From positions 62,001-126,000 of the forward strand of contig JAGKSB010000008.1 of the NCBI GenBank assembly GCA_017942165.1: a DNA stretch of 64,000 bases, written 5' to 3'. This DNA is from Rhinopithecimicrobium faecis. Lineage in GTDB: Bacteria; Bacteroidota; Bacteroidia; Sphingobacteriales; Sphingobacteriaceae. Under the pieces are notes generated by a model. The model did no database searches, was not told the DNA's origin, and saw only the letters and a list, made by a program, of their open reading frames with translations. Below, piece after piece: positions 18,600-26,409 of the stretch; the stretch's first letter is position 1; each line of letters begins with the position of its first letter. The translations under genes were made by a program, and so were the position numbers.

Positions 18600-19607
18600 T
18601 TATAATAGATGAATCCCTTTCGCTTTTAAATTTTGACGCTCCTGCTCATCCCAGATGCTTACTTGGACCTGACCGATATGGGATTTTTTTAGCATAAACA
18701 TACATACGCGGGATTGGCCAATACCTCCACCAATACATTCCGGAAGTTGTCCATCCAATAGGAGTGCGTGGTAGGTTAATGTTTTACGGTCCAAATTATT
18801 GCGTATTTCTAATTGCTTTAAAAGGGCTTTTTTATCTACGCGGATACCCATGGAAGATAGTTCGAACGCAGATTGGAAAATAGGATTCCACACCAGGATA
18901 TCCCCATTTAAGCCTTCGTAGCCTGCTTCATTTTCTGTGCTCCAGTCATCATAATCAGCCGCACGGCCATCATGGGGCTCCCCATTGCTTAGCGCACCTC
19001 CGATACCATATAAGAATACGGCGCCATATTTTTCGGCAATCGCATTCTCCCTTTGCTTCGGCGTGTAGGCTGGATAAAGGGCTAATAGTTCCTGTGAGGA
19101 GATAAATGTAATTTCCTCCGGAAGAATGGCTTTAATCTCAGGATATTGGTGTTCTACTTGTTGCTCCGTAAAGCGGAGTGCATTAAAAATATGCTGAACG
19201 GTGGTTTTCAGAAAACTTAAAGTACGCTGTTCTGGCGAAATACGTTTTTCCCAATCCCATTGATCGACAAATATGGAGTGTATCGGCGTATAGTCCTCAT
19301 CGGGACGCAGGGCTTTCATATCCGTTAAGATACCTTCGCCAACTTCCATTTCTAATTCCCGTAAACGGACACGCTTCCATTTTGCTAAGGAATGAACGAC
19401 CACGGCTTTCTGCTCATTTAAGGCTTTAATAGGGAAAGAAACAGGTCTTTCGATACCATTTAAGTCATCATTAATTCCCGTTCCATCCAAGACCACTAGG
19501 GGGGATGAAATTGGGATTAAATTTAAATTATTCTTTAATTGTTGTGCTAAAGTATCTTTAACAAAACTAATTGCGACTTCCGTTTTTAATAAGTTACGCC
19601 CTTCCAT
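18600..19607 (-). CDS. asnA: Aspartate-ammonia ligase (asparagine synthetase A)
   Basis: AsnA makes asparagine from aspartate, ammonia and ATP in the cytoplasm. The 335-residue protein has the class II aminoacyl-tRNA-synthetase-like fold of the family. Recognisable segments are the N-terminal TEVAISFVKDTLAQQL, PLVVLDGTGINDDLNG, SLAKWKR, IFVDQWDWEK and the C-terminal CIGGGIGQSRVCM. The start codon is only 15 nt after the U-run of an intrinsic terminator, so the gene has to be transcribed through that terminator. The upstream leader encodes a short peptide with four Asn codons, pointing to control by asparagine supply. It is followed by the DbpA-like helicase gene in the same operon. Confidence 0.96.
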   Translation of the reverse strand: MEGRNLLKTEVAISFVKDTLAQQLKNNLNLIPISSPLVVLDGTGINDDLNGIERPVSFPIKALNEQKAVVVHSLAKWKRVRLRELEMEVGEGILTDMKALRPDEDYTPIHSIFVDQWDWEKRISPEQRTLSFLKTTVQHIFNALRFTEQQVEHQYPEIKAILPEEITFISSQELLALYPAYTPKQRENAIAEKYGAVFLYGIGGALSNGEPHDGRAADYDDWSTENEAGYEGLNGDILVWNPIFQSAFELSSMGIRVDKKALLKQLEIRNNLDRKTLTYHALLLDGQLPECIGGGIGQSRVCMFMLKKSHIGQVQVSIWDEQERQNLKAKGIHLL

Positions 19608-19622
19608 TAGAATTATGCTTTT

Positions 19623-19653
19623 AAAAAAAATGCCTTTCGGATATCGAAAGGCA
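19623..19653 (-). terminator. Attenuator terminator in the asnA leader
   Basis: On the minus strand, TGCCTTTCG / CGAAAGGCA forms a perfect 9-bp stem with a 5-nt loop, followed directly by eight T. It ends 15 nt before the asnA ATG, leaving no room for another promoter behind it. It must therefore be read through for asnA expression. Confidence 0.88.
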
Positions 19654-19681
19654 AATATAGTAGAACATCTATAAAAGCCTT
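19648..19681 (-). promoter_or_regulatory. Predicted antiterminator hairpin in the asnA leader
   Basis: Minus strand: AAGGC, UUU, UAUAG, an 8-nt loop, CUAUA, UUU, GCCUU. This gives two 5-bp helices around a U-U internal loop. The 3' arm GCCUU is the same sequence as the 5' arm of the terminator stem, so the two hairpins exclude each other. The 5' arm AAGGC overlaps the leader-peptide stop codon (UAA GGC). A ribosome sitting at the stop would block it. Confidence 0.75.
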
Positions 19682-19736
19682 AGCTACCTGCAAGATTGCA
19701 TGGGTAATTTAAAAGACTGTTATATATGTTGCTCAT
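19680..19736 (-). CDS. Putative asnA leader peptide (18 aa, four Asn)
   Basis: The minus-strand frame ATG AGC AAC ATA TAT AAC ... AGC TAA encodes MSNIYNSLLNYPCNLAGS. Asn codons are at positions 3, 6, 10 and 14. It begins about 25 nt downstream of a TATCTTTG -7 box and its stop codon overlaps the antiterminator. This is the geometry expected for ribosome-stalling attenuation. No clear Shine-Dalgarno is present, which is usual in Bacteroidota. Asn codons are common in AT-rich DNA, so the enrichment alone is modest; the case rests on position and the two competing hairpins. Confidence 0.65.
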   Translation of the reverse strand: MSNIYNSLLNYPCNLAGS

Positions 19737-19762
19737 TTGAAAAATTTATGTTTTAACAGCAA

Positions 19763-19770
19763 CAAAGATA
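19763..19770 (-). promoter_or_regulatory. -7 element of the asnA promoter
   Basis: TATCTTTG on the minus strand is a perfect TAnnTTTG match. No clear TTG -33 element lies at the right distance. Transcription would start near 19757, giving a leader of about 150 nt before asnA. It lies about 80 bp after the IscA-type gene stop. Confidence 0.55.
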
Positions 19771-19845
19771 TTATAATTTTACTAAAATGGAAGTTTTAAT
19801 TCCAAATAAATGTTTTTTTTAAGAAACCTTTAACAATTTATTAAT

Positions 19846-20172
19846 TTAAACGGAAAAACTCTCACCACAAGCGCAAGTACGGGAGGCATTGGGGTTGTGG
19901 AATTCAAATCCCTTACCATCTAATCCACCTGAATAATCCAATTCTGTCCCCGCTAGGTAGAGGAATGATTTTATGTCCAAACAGATTTTTACCCCTTTAT
20001 CCTCAAAAAATTGGTCTCCCTTTTTCTCAATATTATCAAACTCTAATTTATAACTTAATCCCGAGCAGCCACCACTTTCTACAGCGACACGTACAAAGTA
20101 ACTAGCGTCGTAATTTTCTTTTTCCATAATTGCAAGCACTTCCGATTTTGCGTTTTCTGTTACTGTAACCAT
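19846..20172 (-). CDS. HesB/IscA-type iron-sulfur cluster assembly protein
   Basis: This 108-residue A-type carrier passes Fe-S clusters to apo-proteins. The three conserved cysteines are present: one in GGCSGLSYK and two in the C-terminal CACGESF. The length is normal for IscA/ErpA/SufA; the sequence does not decide which. An unusually clear Shine-Dalgarno (AAGGAG) precedes the ATG, and a 17-bp direct repeat lies just upstream of it. The cysteine desulfurase gene that supplies sulfur ends 102 bp upstream on the same strand. The two probably belong to one Fe-S assembly unit. Confidence 0.92.
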   Translation of the reverse strand: MVTVTENAKSEVLAIMEKENYDASYFVRVAVESGGCSGLSYKLEFDNIEKKGDQFFEDKGVKICLDIKSFLYLAGTELDYSGGLDGKGFEFHNPNASRTCACGESFSV

Positions 20173-20188
20173 AGGGGAATCTCCTTAT

Positions 20189-20221
20189 TTTATATACTTA
20201 CAAAATTTATATACTTACAAA
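20189..20221. repeat. Two tandem copies of a 17-bp unit in the leader of the IscA-type gene
   Basis: TTTATATACTTACAAA occurs at 20189-20204 and 20206-20221 without a mismatch. It lies 17 bp before the start codon, just upstream of the Shine-Dalgarno. Confidence 0.85.
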
Positions 20222-20274
20222 GGAAAGCATATGAACTTGTATTCACAAACCAAAAATCAGTTATACTGTCAAAA

Positions 20275-21462
20275 TTATCTAATAATTCCTGCCTGCACCA
20301 GCTGCCATATCGGTGACTGCGCACGCAGTCGTTCTACGACGTTGGGAAGAAGCGCCAGTAAGGTGGCTACTTCGTCCGCCGTATTCAGCATGCTGAAGCT
20401 GACCCTGAGGCTAGCTTTCGCTTTTTCAATAGTCATTCCCTGGGCAAGTAGTACATGTGAGGGGGCACGACTTGCAGAACTGCAGGCTGAACCCGCGGCG
20501 AGTGCAATATGCGGTAGCTGACTCATGATTTCGGTCGCTAGAAGATGCTCGACAACAAGCATGCTCGTATTGGGTAGACGGGGTACATCCTGTGAAATAA
20601 TGTGGCTTGCAGGGATCCGTGCACAGATTTCCTGCTCGAAGTAATCGCGAAGCTCACGGATATAGGTGCTGTTATACCCTTCCTCAGCAGCGAGGGTCAA
20701 CGCTTTGGCCATGCCGACAATCAAGGGTAGATTCTGTGTTCCGCCACGAAAATTTAGCTCCTGTCCACCTCCATGTAATAAGGGATGCACCTGAATGGGC
20801 TTAGATTTACGACGTATATAGAGGATACCTACCCCTTTAGGGCCATGGAATTTGTGCGCTGAGAGGCAGAGGATATCTATAGGTATGTGTTCTAAAAATA
20901 GGGGAAGCTTACCAATATACTGTGTGGCATCGCAAAAGTATAGACAATCCTTCGCTTGGCATAGCGCAGCAATTTCCTGGATCGGATGTAAGGCTCCAGT
21001 TTCATTATTTGCAGCCATTAAGCAGACTAAGATGGTATCCTTACGGATGGTTGCCGCCAGCAATGATAGGGAAATTGCCCCCTGCTCATCTACAGGGAGG
21101 TAGCTTATTTCAGCGCCCAGCTTTTGAAGCTCTTCACAGCAGTTTAAGACGGCTTTATGCTCCGTTGTGCTAACGATAATATGCTTACCCTTTAATGCGT
21201 AACGCTGAAAAACACCTTTTAACACCGTATTAATAGATTCCGTGGCGCCAGAGTTGAAAAAAATCTCTTGCTTTTGACAGTGTAGCACGGCTGCAATATC
21301 AGTGCGCGCCTGCAGTAAGGCTGCCGCAGCCTGCCTCCCTAAAGCATGCTGTAAGCTAGCCGGGTTTCCATAGTACTCCTGAAAATAGGGCGACATGGTT
21401 TCCCAGACTTCATGGCGCACGGCTGTGGTGGAATTATTATCGAGGTATATATACTTTTGCAC
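20275..21462 (-). CDS. Cysteine desulfurase (IscS/NifS family)
   Basis: This 395-residue PLP enzyme removes sulfur from cysteine and hands it as persulfide to Fe-S or thio-cofactor assembly. Features seen are YLDNNSTT at the N-terminus, GNPASLQH, the SGATESIN cofactor loop, ATQYIGK, the PLP lysine in SAHKFHGPKG, and the active-site cysteine loop GSACSS. The compact length fits IscS/NifS rather than SufS. It lies between a DUF983 gene and the IscA-type gene on the minus strand, with gaps of 64 and 102 bp. Confidence 0.93.
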   Translation of the reverse strand: MQKYIYLDNNSTTAVRHEVWETMSPYFQEYYGNPASLQHALGRQAAAALLQARTDIAAVLHCQKQEIFFNSGATESINTVLKGVFQRYALKGKHIIVSTTEHKAVLNCCEELQKLGAEISYLPVDEQGAISLSLLAATIRKDTILVCLMAANNETGALHPIQEIAALCQAKDCLYFCDATQYIGKLPLFLEHIPIDILCLSAHKFHGPKGVGILYIRRKSKPIQVHPLLHGGGQELNFRGGTQNLPLIVGMAKALTLAAEEGYNSTYIRELRDYFEQEICARIPASHIISQDVPRLPNTSMLVVEHLLATEIMSQLPHIALAAGSACSSASRAPSHVLLAQGMTIEKAKASLRVSFSMLNTADEVATLLALLPNVVERLRAQSPIWQLVQAGIIR

Positions 21463-21526
21463 CTTTAAAGATAGGGAATTAACTGCTTACAGCTGGCATA
21501 GCCAGTAGCAATAGTTGTAAATAGCC

Positions 21527-21961
21527 TTATTTTGTTAAGGGTACTTTGGGGAATTTACGCGGTAAATTAGGGATATATTTTAACCCTGGACTCAACCAAT
21601 ACATAAGCACGACACGGGAGTAACGGTAATTAAAAGGAGAAGAAACTAATACAGCTAGCAGGGCTACCGATGCATAGAGTATAAAGGAGCTGTCATTTCC
21701 TGTTAAGACATAGCAAGCTAAGCAAGCAGTAATCATTTCAGCGACAGTAAATGCGTAACTGACAAACATGGCAACATAAAAATAACCGGGCTCACGCTCA
21801 AATCGTAGGTCGCAGTAATCACAGCGATCGTTCATCTTCTGAATTTTAAGGCCATAAGCATTCCCAATAAAGATATTTCCTTTTCTACAACGGGGGCATT
21901 TTGCCTGACAGGCAGCCTTAAATTCTGAAAGCTCCATTTGTGGGTAGACATTTTCGCGCAT
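21527..21961 (-). CDS. DUF983 family membrane protein with a zinc-ribbon-like N-terminus
   Basis: This 144-residue protein has two CxxC pairs, CPRC (about residues 18-21) and CDYC (about 46-49), which look like a zinc ribbon. Two to three hydrophobic helices follow (VAMFVSYAFTVAEMITACLA, then SFILYASVALLAVLVSS). This is the standard layout of DUF983, whose function is not known. It starts 4 bp after the AraC regulator gene stop and precedes the cysteine desulfurase gene, so it is probably co-transcribed with both. Confidence 0.88.
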   Translation of the reverse strand: MRENVYPQMELSEFKAACQAKCPRCRKGNIFIGNAYGLKIQKMNDRCDYCDLRFEREPGYFYVAMFVSYAFTVAEMITACLACYVLTGNDSSFILYASVALLAVLVSSPFNYRYSRVVLMYWLSPGLKYIPNLPRKFPKVPLTK

Positions 21962-21965
21962 AATA

Positions 21966-22832
21966 TTAAGAAGTTAATTTTCTGAATTCCTCAGGTGTGT
22001 GGCCTGTTTGTTTTTTAAAAAATTTTGTGAAATAGGAGTTGTCTGCAAATTTTAAGAGCGAAGCAATCTCCGCAATGCTCAGTTGCCGATTTATTAAGAG
22101 CCGCTGCGCCTCCAGCACGACACGGGCACGAATAATCTCGCCCGCAGGTTGGCCGATATAATCTTTGCAAATAGCATTTAAGTGATTCGGTGTGATATAT
22201 AATAATTCGGCGTACTCCTTTGGTAGACGCTTGCTTTTAAACTGCTGATCTACCAGCTTACGGAAATTATGGTATATCGTGGCATTATAGCTATGTCGTT
22301 GGGTGAGGGGCTTCTTATGCCCCTGAGTTTGCTCGATATATAGCAAGACACATAGCAGCATACTCCGCAGGATATCCGCATCCGCCCCCTGTTGTTGCAA
22401 AGTTATTAATTCAGTCAGCAGTGCGCTAATTGCCTTAAAAGTTTGCGCATCGAGGTCCATTAAGCAGTCTGATAAGGCGCCCGACAGAAATGAAAACCGC
22501 ATCAGATAGTCTGTATTCCACAGGAAAGACTGAAAGTAATCGCTGTTGAAATTTACAATAAACCCCGCTTCATCTCCCTGAAACTCCCAGGTGTGCACCT
22601 GCCCAGGGGCCATAAAATACACTTGCTGCGGCTTTATTTCATAACGCTTAAAGTCGATGGTATGGCTGCCCGTTCCAGCGGTAAAGACGACGAAATGATA
22701 GAAGCTATGCTTATGCGGAAAGACCATATTTTTATTTTTCAGCACATAAGCGGCTAAGTCCGCTACGAGTAGCGGCTCCTGTGCTGATCCATTAATCAGG
22801 CAGTTTGCAATAACTGGAATATCTATCTTCAT
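21966..22832 (-). CDS. AraC family transcriptional regulator with cupin sensor
   Basis: This 288-residue regulator has an N-terminal cupin-like sensor domain (HKHSFYHFVVFTAG, QVYFMAPGQVHTWEF). Its C-terminal tandem helix-turn-helix domain includes ITPNHLNAICK, LSIAEIASLLKFADNSYFTKFFKK and GHTPEEFR. The inducer is unknown. It heads the minus-strand run that continues with DUF983 and the cysteine desulfurase. A TAATTTTG -7-like box lies about 10 nt before its ATG (minus strand), so its mRNA may have a very short leader. The 174-bp gap to the divergent mscS gene holds nothing else I can name. Confidence 0.9.
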   Translation of the reverse strand: MKIDIPVIANCLINGSAQEPLLVADLAAYVLKNKNMVFPHKHSFYHFVVFTAGTGSHTIDFKRYEIKPQQVYFMAPGQVHTWEFQGDEAGFIVNFNSDYFQSFLWNTDYLMRFSFLSGALSDCLMDLDAQTFKAISALLTELITLQQQGADADILRSMLLCVLLYIEQTQGHKKPLTQRHSYNATIYHNFRKLVDQQFKSKRLPKEYAELLYITPNHLNAICKDYIGQPAGEIIRARVVLEAQRLLINRQLSIAEIASLLKFADNSYFTKFFKKQTGHTPEEFRKLTS

Positions 22833-23006
22833 AGCTCAATGGCAAAATTACAACTATAATGCCGTTTTTATTGGTAGTATACGGACAATTTATGGTACTT
22901 TTTACTGATTACCTTCTTTTCTTGGCGCTCAAAAAGATGTCTGTAGTCACTATTTTAAATTTCCTATATTTAACTTACTTTTATCTCAAATATAAATTTT
23001 AAGCAT

Positions 23007-23834
23007 ATGGAAAAGTTTGGCTCTGGCCTAGAGAAAATGATTGAAAGTATTATGGTTCGACTACCGAGTATAGGCGTTGGCGTATTAATACTAATATTGG
23101 GTTCTTATATTATTCGATTTATTATTCAAATTGTACAAGCACGATTTGAAAAACGGAATGTAGATCTCTCTATTCGCGATTTTATCGCTAGTATTCTACG
23201 GTTTGTGCTCTGGGCGATGTTATTATTAACGGCAGCAAGTACGATGGGGATTCAGACGACTTCTTTCTTAGCCGTCCTGTCTGCAGCCTCTTTAGCAATC
23301 GGTCTATCGCTACAGGGAAGTTTAGCCAATTTAGCCGGAGGGGTATTAATTTTACTTTTCAAGCCCTTCCGTGTAGGAGATAATATTACATCAAGCTCTG
23401 GCGCGAATGGTACGGTGCAGCATATCGATATCCTTTATACAACGCTACGTACTGCTGATGGCATTCAGGTAACCGCTCCAAATGGAAATCTTGCCAATGC
23501 GGTGGTCAATAATTTCAGTAGTTTGGAAAAGAGACGGATAGAATATATTTTCAGAATCCCTTATAACGTGGATATCCGCAAAGCTAGAGAGGTTGCTTTA
23601 GCCGTATTTAAGGCTGATGAGCGTATCTTAAAAGAGGAAACAGTGGAGATCTTAGTTTCCGAGCTGGGGGATAATTTTGTGTCCCTTACCTTGCATGCAT
23701 GGGCGTCAAAAGCGGATTATTCTGCAGCCTACTTCGATAACTTTGAAGCGTTAAAATATGCTTTCCAGGAGCAAGGCATAAAAACTCCGAATGCTATTCA
23801 AGAGATTAAAGTCTTAAACAGTGTAGCTGTGTAA
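23007..23834 (+). CDS. Small-conductance mechanosensitive channel, MscS family
   Basis: This 275-residue inner-membrane channel opens under membrane tension to release solutes after osmotic downshock. There are three N-terminal transmembrane helices, the third being the pore helix (SAASLAIGLSLQGSLANLAG). The beta domain follows (FKPFRVGDNI, NGTVQHIDILYTTLRTADG, PNGNLANAVVNN), then an alpha/beta C-terminal domain. The length is that of E. coli MscS. It stands alone on the plus strand, ending in an inverted repeat shared with the convergent glpT gene. Confidence 0.94.
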   Translation: MEKFGSGLEKMIESIMVRLPSIGVGVLILILGSYIIRFIIQIVQARFEKRNVDLSIRDFIASILRFVLWAMLLLTAASTMGIQTTSFLAVLSAASLAIGLSLQGSLANLAGGVLILLFKPFRVGDNITSSSGANGTVQHIDILYTTLRTADGIQVTAPNGNLANAVVNNFSSLEKRRIEYIFRIPYNVDIRKAREVALAVFKADERILKEETVEILVSELGDNFVSLTLHAWASKADYSAAYFDNFEALKYAFQEQGIKTPNAIQEIKVLNSVAV

Positions 23835-23843
23835 CAGCAATAC

Positions 23844-23910
23844 AAAGGCTGCCTTTTTAGGAAAAATGCGGATAATCTATTTTCCATAATTTTCTTAAAT
23901 GGCAGCCTTT
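23844..23910. terminator. Inverted repeat between convergent mscS and glpT genes
   Basis: AAAGGCTGCC (23844-23853) and GGCAGCCTTT (23901-23910) form a perfect 10-bp stem. The long inner part includes further TTTTT/AAAAA pairing. It probably serves as a terminator for both genes, though the loop is longer than usual. Confidence 0.6.
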
Positions 23911-23924
23911 AAACATTATTTAGT

Positions 23925-25274
23925 TTACTTCTTAGCTAATCCTAAGATTTCTTTCTCCTTATTCCACGTTAATGCCGTAAAGAATATTGTCAGCACACAG
24001 GAGACAATAAGCATGAGAAAGCCACCGTCCCAATCGAAATATTGTACCACATAGCCCATCACAATATTCGCTAAGATGGCACCACCGATTAGATTCCCAA
24101 AAAATCCCGTTAAGCCTGCCGCTGTTCCTGCCGCCTTCTTAGGAGCGAGGTCTAAAGCCTGCACGCCGATCAGCATCACAGGACCATAGATTAAAAAGCC
24201 TATTGCCATCAGCGCGATATTATCGATCATAATATTTCCCTTGGGGTTCTTCCAGTAGACGAATACTGCTACTAGGATTAGGATCATATAGATAATCGTT
24301 GCTGGCGCACGTCGACCTTTAAAGATTTTATCGGATACAAATCCACATATTATGGTTCCTGCAATTCCGGCAATTTCGAAGTAGGCGTAAGCAAAACTTA
24401 CCTGTGACTCTGTAAATCCCTTTACATGGGTAAGGAATGTTGGTGACCAATCCAATATGCCGTAGCGTATAAAATAGACGAATGCATTGGCAAAAGCTAT
24501 ATACCAAAGCATTTTGTTATTAAAGACATATTTAAAGAAAATATCTCTTGCAGAGAGCTCTTCTTCATTTTTCTCCGAATAATCTTTTGGATAGTCGTTC
24601 TTATAAGCTTCAATAGGGGGCAACCCACAGGATTGAGGCGTGTCGCGCACAAGGATATAGGTTATCAACGCAAAAATTAGCGCTAATAAACCTGGAAAAT
24701 ATAATTTCGCATGCCAATCGGCGAAAATTTCTACCCCTAGAATTGCCGCTGGAGCCATAATTCCTGCACCGACATTATGTGCGCAGTTCCAAATAGACAT
24801 TAAGGTGCCGCGCTCTTTCGTGGAATACCAGTGCACCATTACACGCCCACAGGGAGGCCATCCCATTCCTTGAAACCAGCCATTTAGAAATAGCATAACA
24901 AATATAACGACAATTGAGGAGGTCGCCAATGGAACCGTGCCCATAACAATCATGGTGATGGCAGACAGCACGAGTCCGATGGTCAGGAAATTCCGGGCAT
25001 TACTGCGGTCGGAGATATTCCCCATTAGGAATTTCGACAATCCATAGGAGATGGTAATCGCGGATAGCGCCCAGCCTAAGTCAGCCTTGGAGTAGCCTTG
25101 AGCCTCCAGATTGATGGTCGCCAGGGAGAAGTTTTTACGAATAAGATAGTAGCCCGCATAGCCTATAAAAATACCGATAAAGACCTTTAGACGTTCCCTT
25201 TTATAGGTGGCATCAATGCGGTCCTCCGGTAAGCGCGGCTGATGTGCCGCCGGTTTTAATAAATTGTCAAACAT
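23925..25274 (-). CDS. glpT: Glycerol-3-phosphate:phosphate antiporter GlpT
   Basis: This 449-residue MFS protein of the organophosphate:phosphate antiporter family brings sn-glycerol-3-phosphate into the cytoplasm in exchange for phosphate. Family signatures include GYAGYYLIRKNFSLA near the N-terminus, SYGLSKFLMG, NGWFQGMGWPPCGR (the phosphate-antiporter motif), and HNVGAGI. Twelve hydrophobic segments are visible. It follows glpQ by 92 bp on the same strand, so it can import what GlpQ releases. A perfect stem-loop in the gap may separate the expression levels of the two. Confidence 0.93.
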   Translation of the reverse strand: MFDNLLKPAAHQPRLPEDRIDATYKRERLKVFIGIFIGYAGYYLIRKNFSLATINLEAQGYSKADLGWALSAITISYGLSKFLMGNISDRSNARNFLTIGLVLSAITMIVMGTVPLATSSIVVIFVMLFLNGWFQGMGWPPCGRVMVHWYSTKERGTLMSIWNCAHNVGAGIMAPAAILGVEIFADWHAKLYFPGLLALIFALITYILVRDTPQSCGLPPIEAYKNDYPKDYSEKNEEELSARDIFFKYVFNNKMLWYIAFANAFVYFIRYGILDWSPTFLTHVKGFTESQVSFAYAYFEIAGIAGTIICGFVSDKIFKGRRAPATIIYMILILVAVFVYWKNPKGNIMIDNIALMAIGFLIYGPVMLIGVQALDLAPKKAAGTAAGLTGFFGNLIGGAILANIVMGYVVQYFDWDGGFLMLIVSCVLTIFFTALTWNKEKEILGLAKK

Positions 25275-25321
25275 AGTTAGGTTGATGTCACCCAGTGTAG
25301 TCTAGGTGCTTGGTTTAATAA

Positions 25322-25348
25322 TCCGTATAGGCACAGTGGCCTATACGG
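25322..25348 (-). repeat. Perfect stem-loop between glpQ and glpT
   Basis: TCCGTATAGGC and GCCTATACGGA form an 11-bp perfect stem with a 6-nt loop, about 19 nt after the glpQ stop. Only a weak T-run (TTATT) follows on the minus strand. It could be a partial terminator or an mRNA stability element inside the operon. Confidence 0.65.
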
Positions 25349-25366
25349 AATAGATTTGTATGTACG

Positions 25367-26290
25367 CTATTTCAATAAATTGGGGTAATCAGTAATGATT
25401 CCATCCACTTTCAATGCTTTTAGCGCTTTTATTTGTTTTGCATCATTCGCTGTCCAAGGAATTACTTTCATGCCATATGACCGAAAGTCTTTGACAAATG
25501 CCTTCGTTACAAGCTTGTAGTTTGGGCTGATAATAAAAGGGGTGAATCCCAGCTCTTGAACAACTTCCTTTGCGGTCGTTTTTTTCGAAGCATCGATCAG
25601 AAAGGAGGTCTTTAGCTGCGGATAAGTCTTATGAAGGTATTGAATCGTACGTTTATCAAAAGACTGTATCACCGTTCTGGGGCCAATGCCTTTTTCAGTA
25701 ATCACCTGCACCATTAAATCTACGAACTCCTTTGGAGCAGGGTGATATTTCCCATCAGCACCCTCTTTACTCTTGGTTTCGATATTATAAAACATCGGCT
25801 TACGCCCTTTTTTCGCGGCATGCGCTTCAGCTGAATCTATCAGTTCCGAAAGTAAAGCGACTTTTGTAGGCGTCTTATGCTGCTGCGGAAAATCGGCGTA
25901 TACTTTTGATCCGATATCATATTTCTGCAATTCGCTGTAGTTCAAATTATAGATAAATATATTCTTCTTCTCGGAAGGAATTTCCTTGCCATCGCTGTAT
26001 GTGACGAATTTTGGATTTAAATAATGATCATGATAAACGACCACACGTTTATCTTTCGTAATATGGCAATCCATCTCTAGTGTCGTAATATAATCCATGT
26101 CTATTGCTGCTTTCATCGCAATAATGGAATTCTCAGGATTAAGACCACGGCCACCACGATGAGCTTCTGCAGAAAATGTAGGGAAATTGTCAGCCGTTAC
26201 AGCCGTTAAATTACGAATGGAGTTACAGCTCGAAAACCCTATTAAAAGGCTTAAGCCCAAAAGGCTTATATTTTTTAATTTCATAAACAT
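25367..26290 (-). CDS. glpQ: Glycerophosphodiester phosphodiesterase lipoprotein GlpQ
   Basis: GlpQ hydrolyses glycerophosphodiesters (deacylated phospholipid head groups) to glycerol-3-phosphate and an alcohol. The 307-residue protein starts with a lipoprotein signal (lipobox GFSSC, Cys at about residue 23), so it is anchored in the cell envelope. The GDPD TIM barrel shows AHRGGRGLNPENS, the catalytic LEMDCHITKD, and VVYHDHYL. DGIITDYP is at the C-terminus. A second ATG two codons in (26284) may be the true start. A -7 box (26359-26366) and a hairpin lie upstream. Its product is the substrate of GlpT and GlpD encoded in the same cluster. Confidence 0.93.
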   Translation of the reverse strand: MFMKLKNISLLGLSLLIGFSSCNSIRNLTAVTADNFPTFSAEAHRGGRGLNPENSIIAMKAAIDMDYITTLEMDCHITKDKRVVVYHDHYLNPKFVTYSDGKEIPSEKKNIFIYNLNYSELQKYDIGSKVYADFPQQHKTPTKVALLSELIDSAEAHAAKKGRKPMFYNIETKSKEGADGKYHPAPKEFVDLMVQVITEKGIGPRTVIQSFDKRTIQYLHKTYPQLKTSFLIDASKKTTAKEVVQELGFTPFIISPNYKLVTKAFVKDFRSYGMKVIPWTANDAKQIKALKALKVDGIITDYPNLLK

Positions 26291-26318
26291 TTTTATTAAG
26301 TCCTATTAAAACTATTCT

Positions 26319-26340
26319 CCCATAACCGTTTAGTTATGGG
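26319..26340 (-). repeat. Stem-loop in the glpQ leader
   Basis: CCCATAAC and GTTATGGG form an 8-bp perfect stem with a 6-nt loop, about 30 nt before the glpQ start. It could end the upstream DUF5689 transcript or shape the glpQ leader. Confidence 0.55.
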
Positions 26341-26358
26341 AAAATGGTTTAAGAAACA

Positions 26359-26366
26359 CAAAAATA
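26359..26366 (-). promoter_or_regulatory. Possible -7 element upstream of glpQ
   Basis: TATTTTTG on the minus strand matches TAnnTTTG. No TTG is seen at the -33 position. It suggests that glpQ-glpT can be transcribed apart from the SusC/SusD genes. Confidence 0.4.
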
Positions 26367-26409
26367 CACTCATTATTGATTTTTAAGGTATCCGTTGTGA
26401 ATTTATTTC

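Noticed and set aside
19623..19653. The asnA-leader hairpin as an ordinary terminator of the IscA-type gene only
   Set aside because: It ends 15 nt from the asnA ATG, which leaves no space for a promoter behind it, and it lies about 190 nt after the IscA-type stop, beyond a -7 box.
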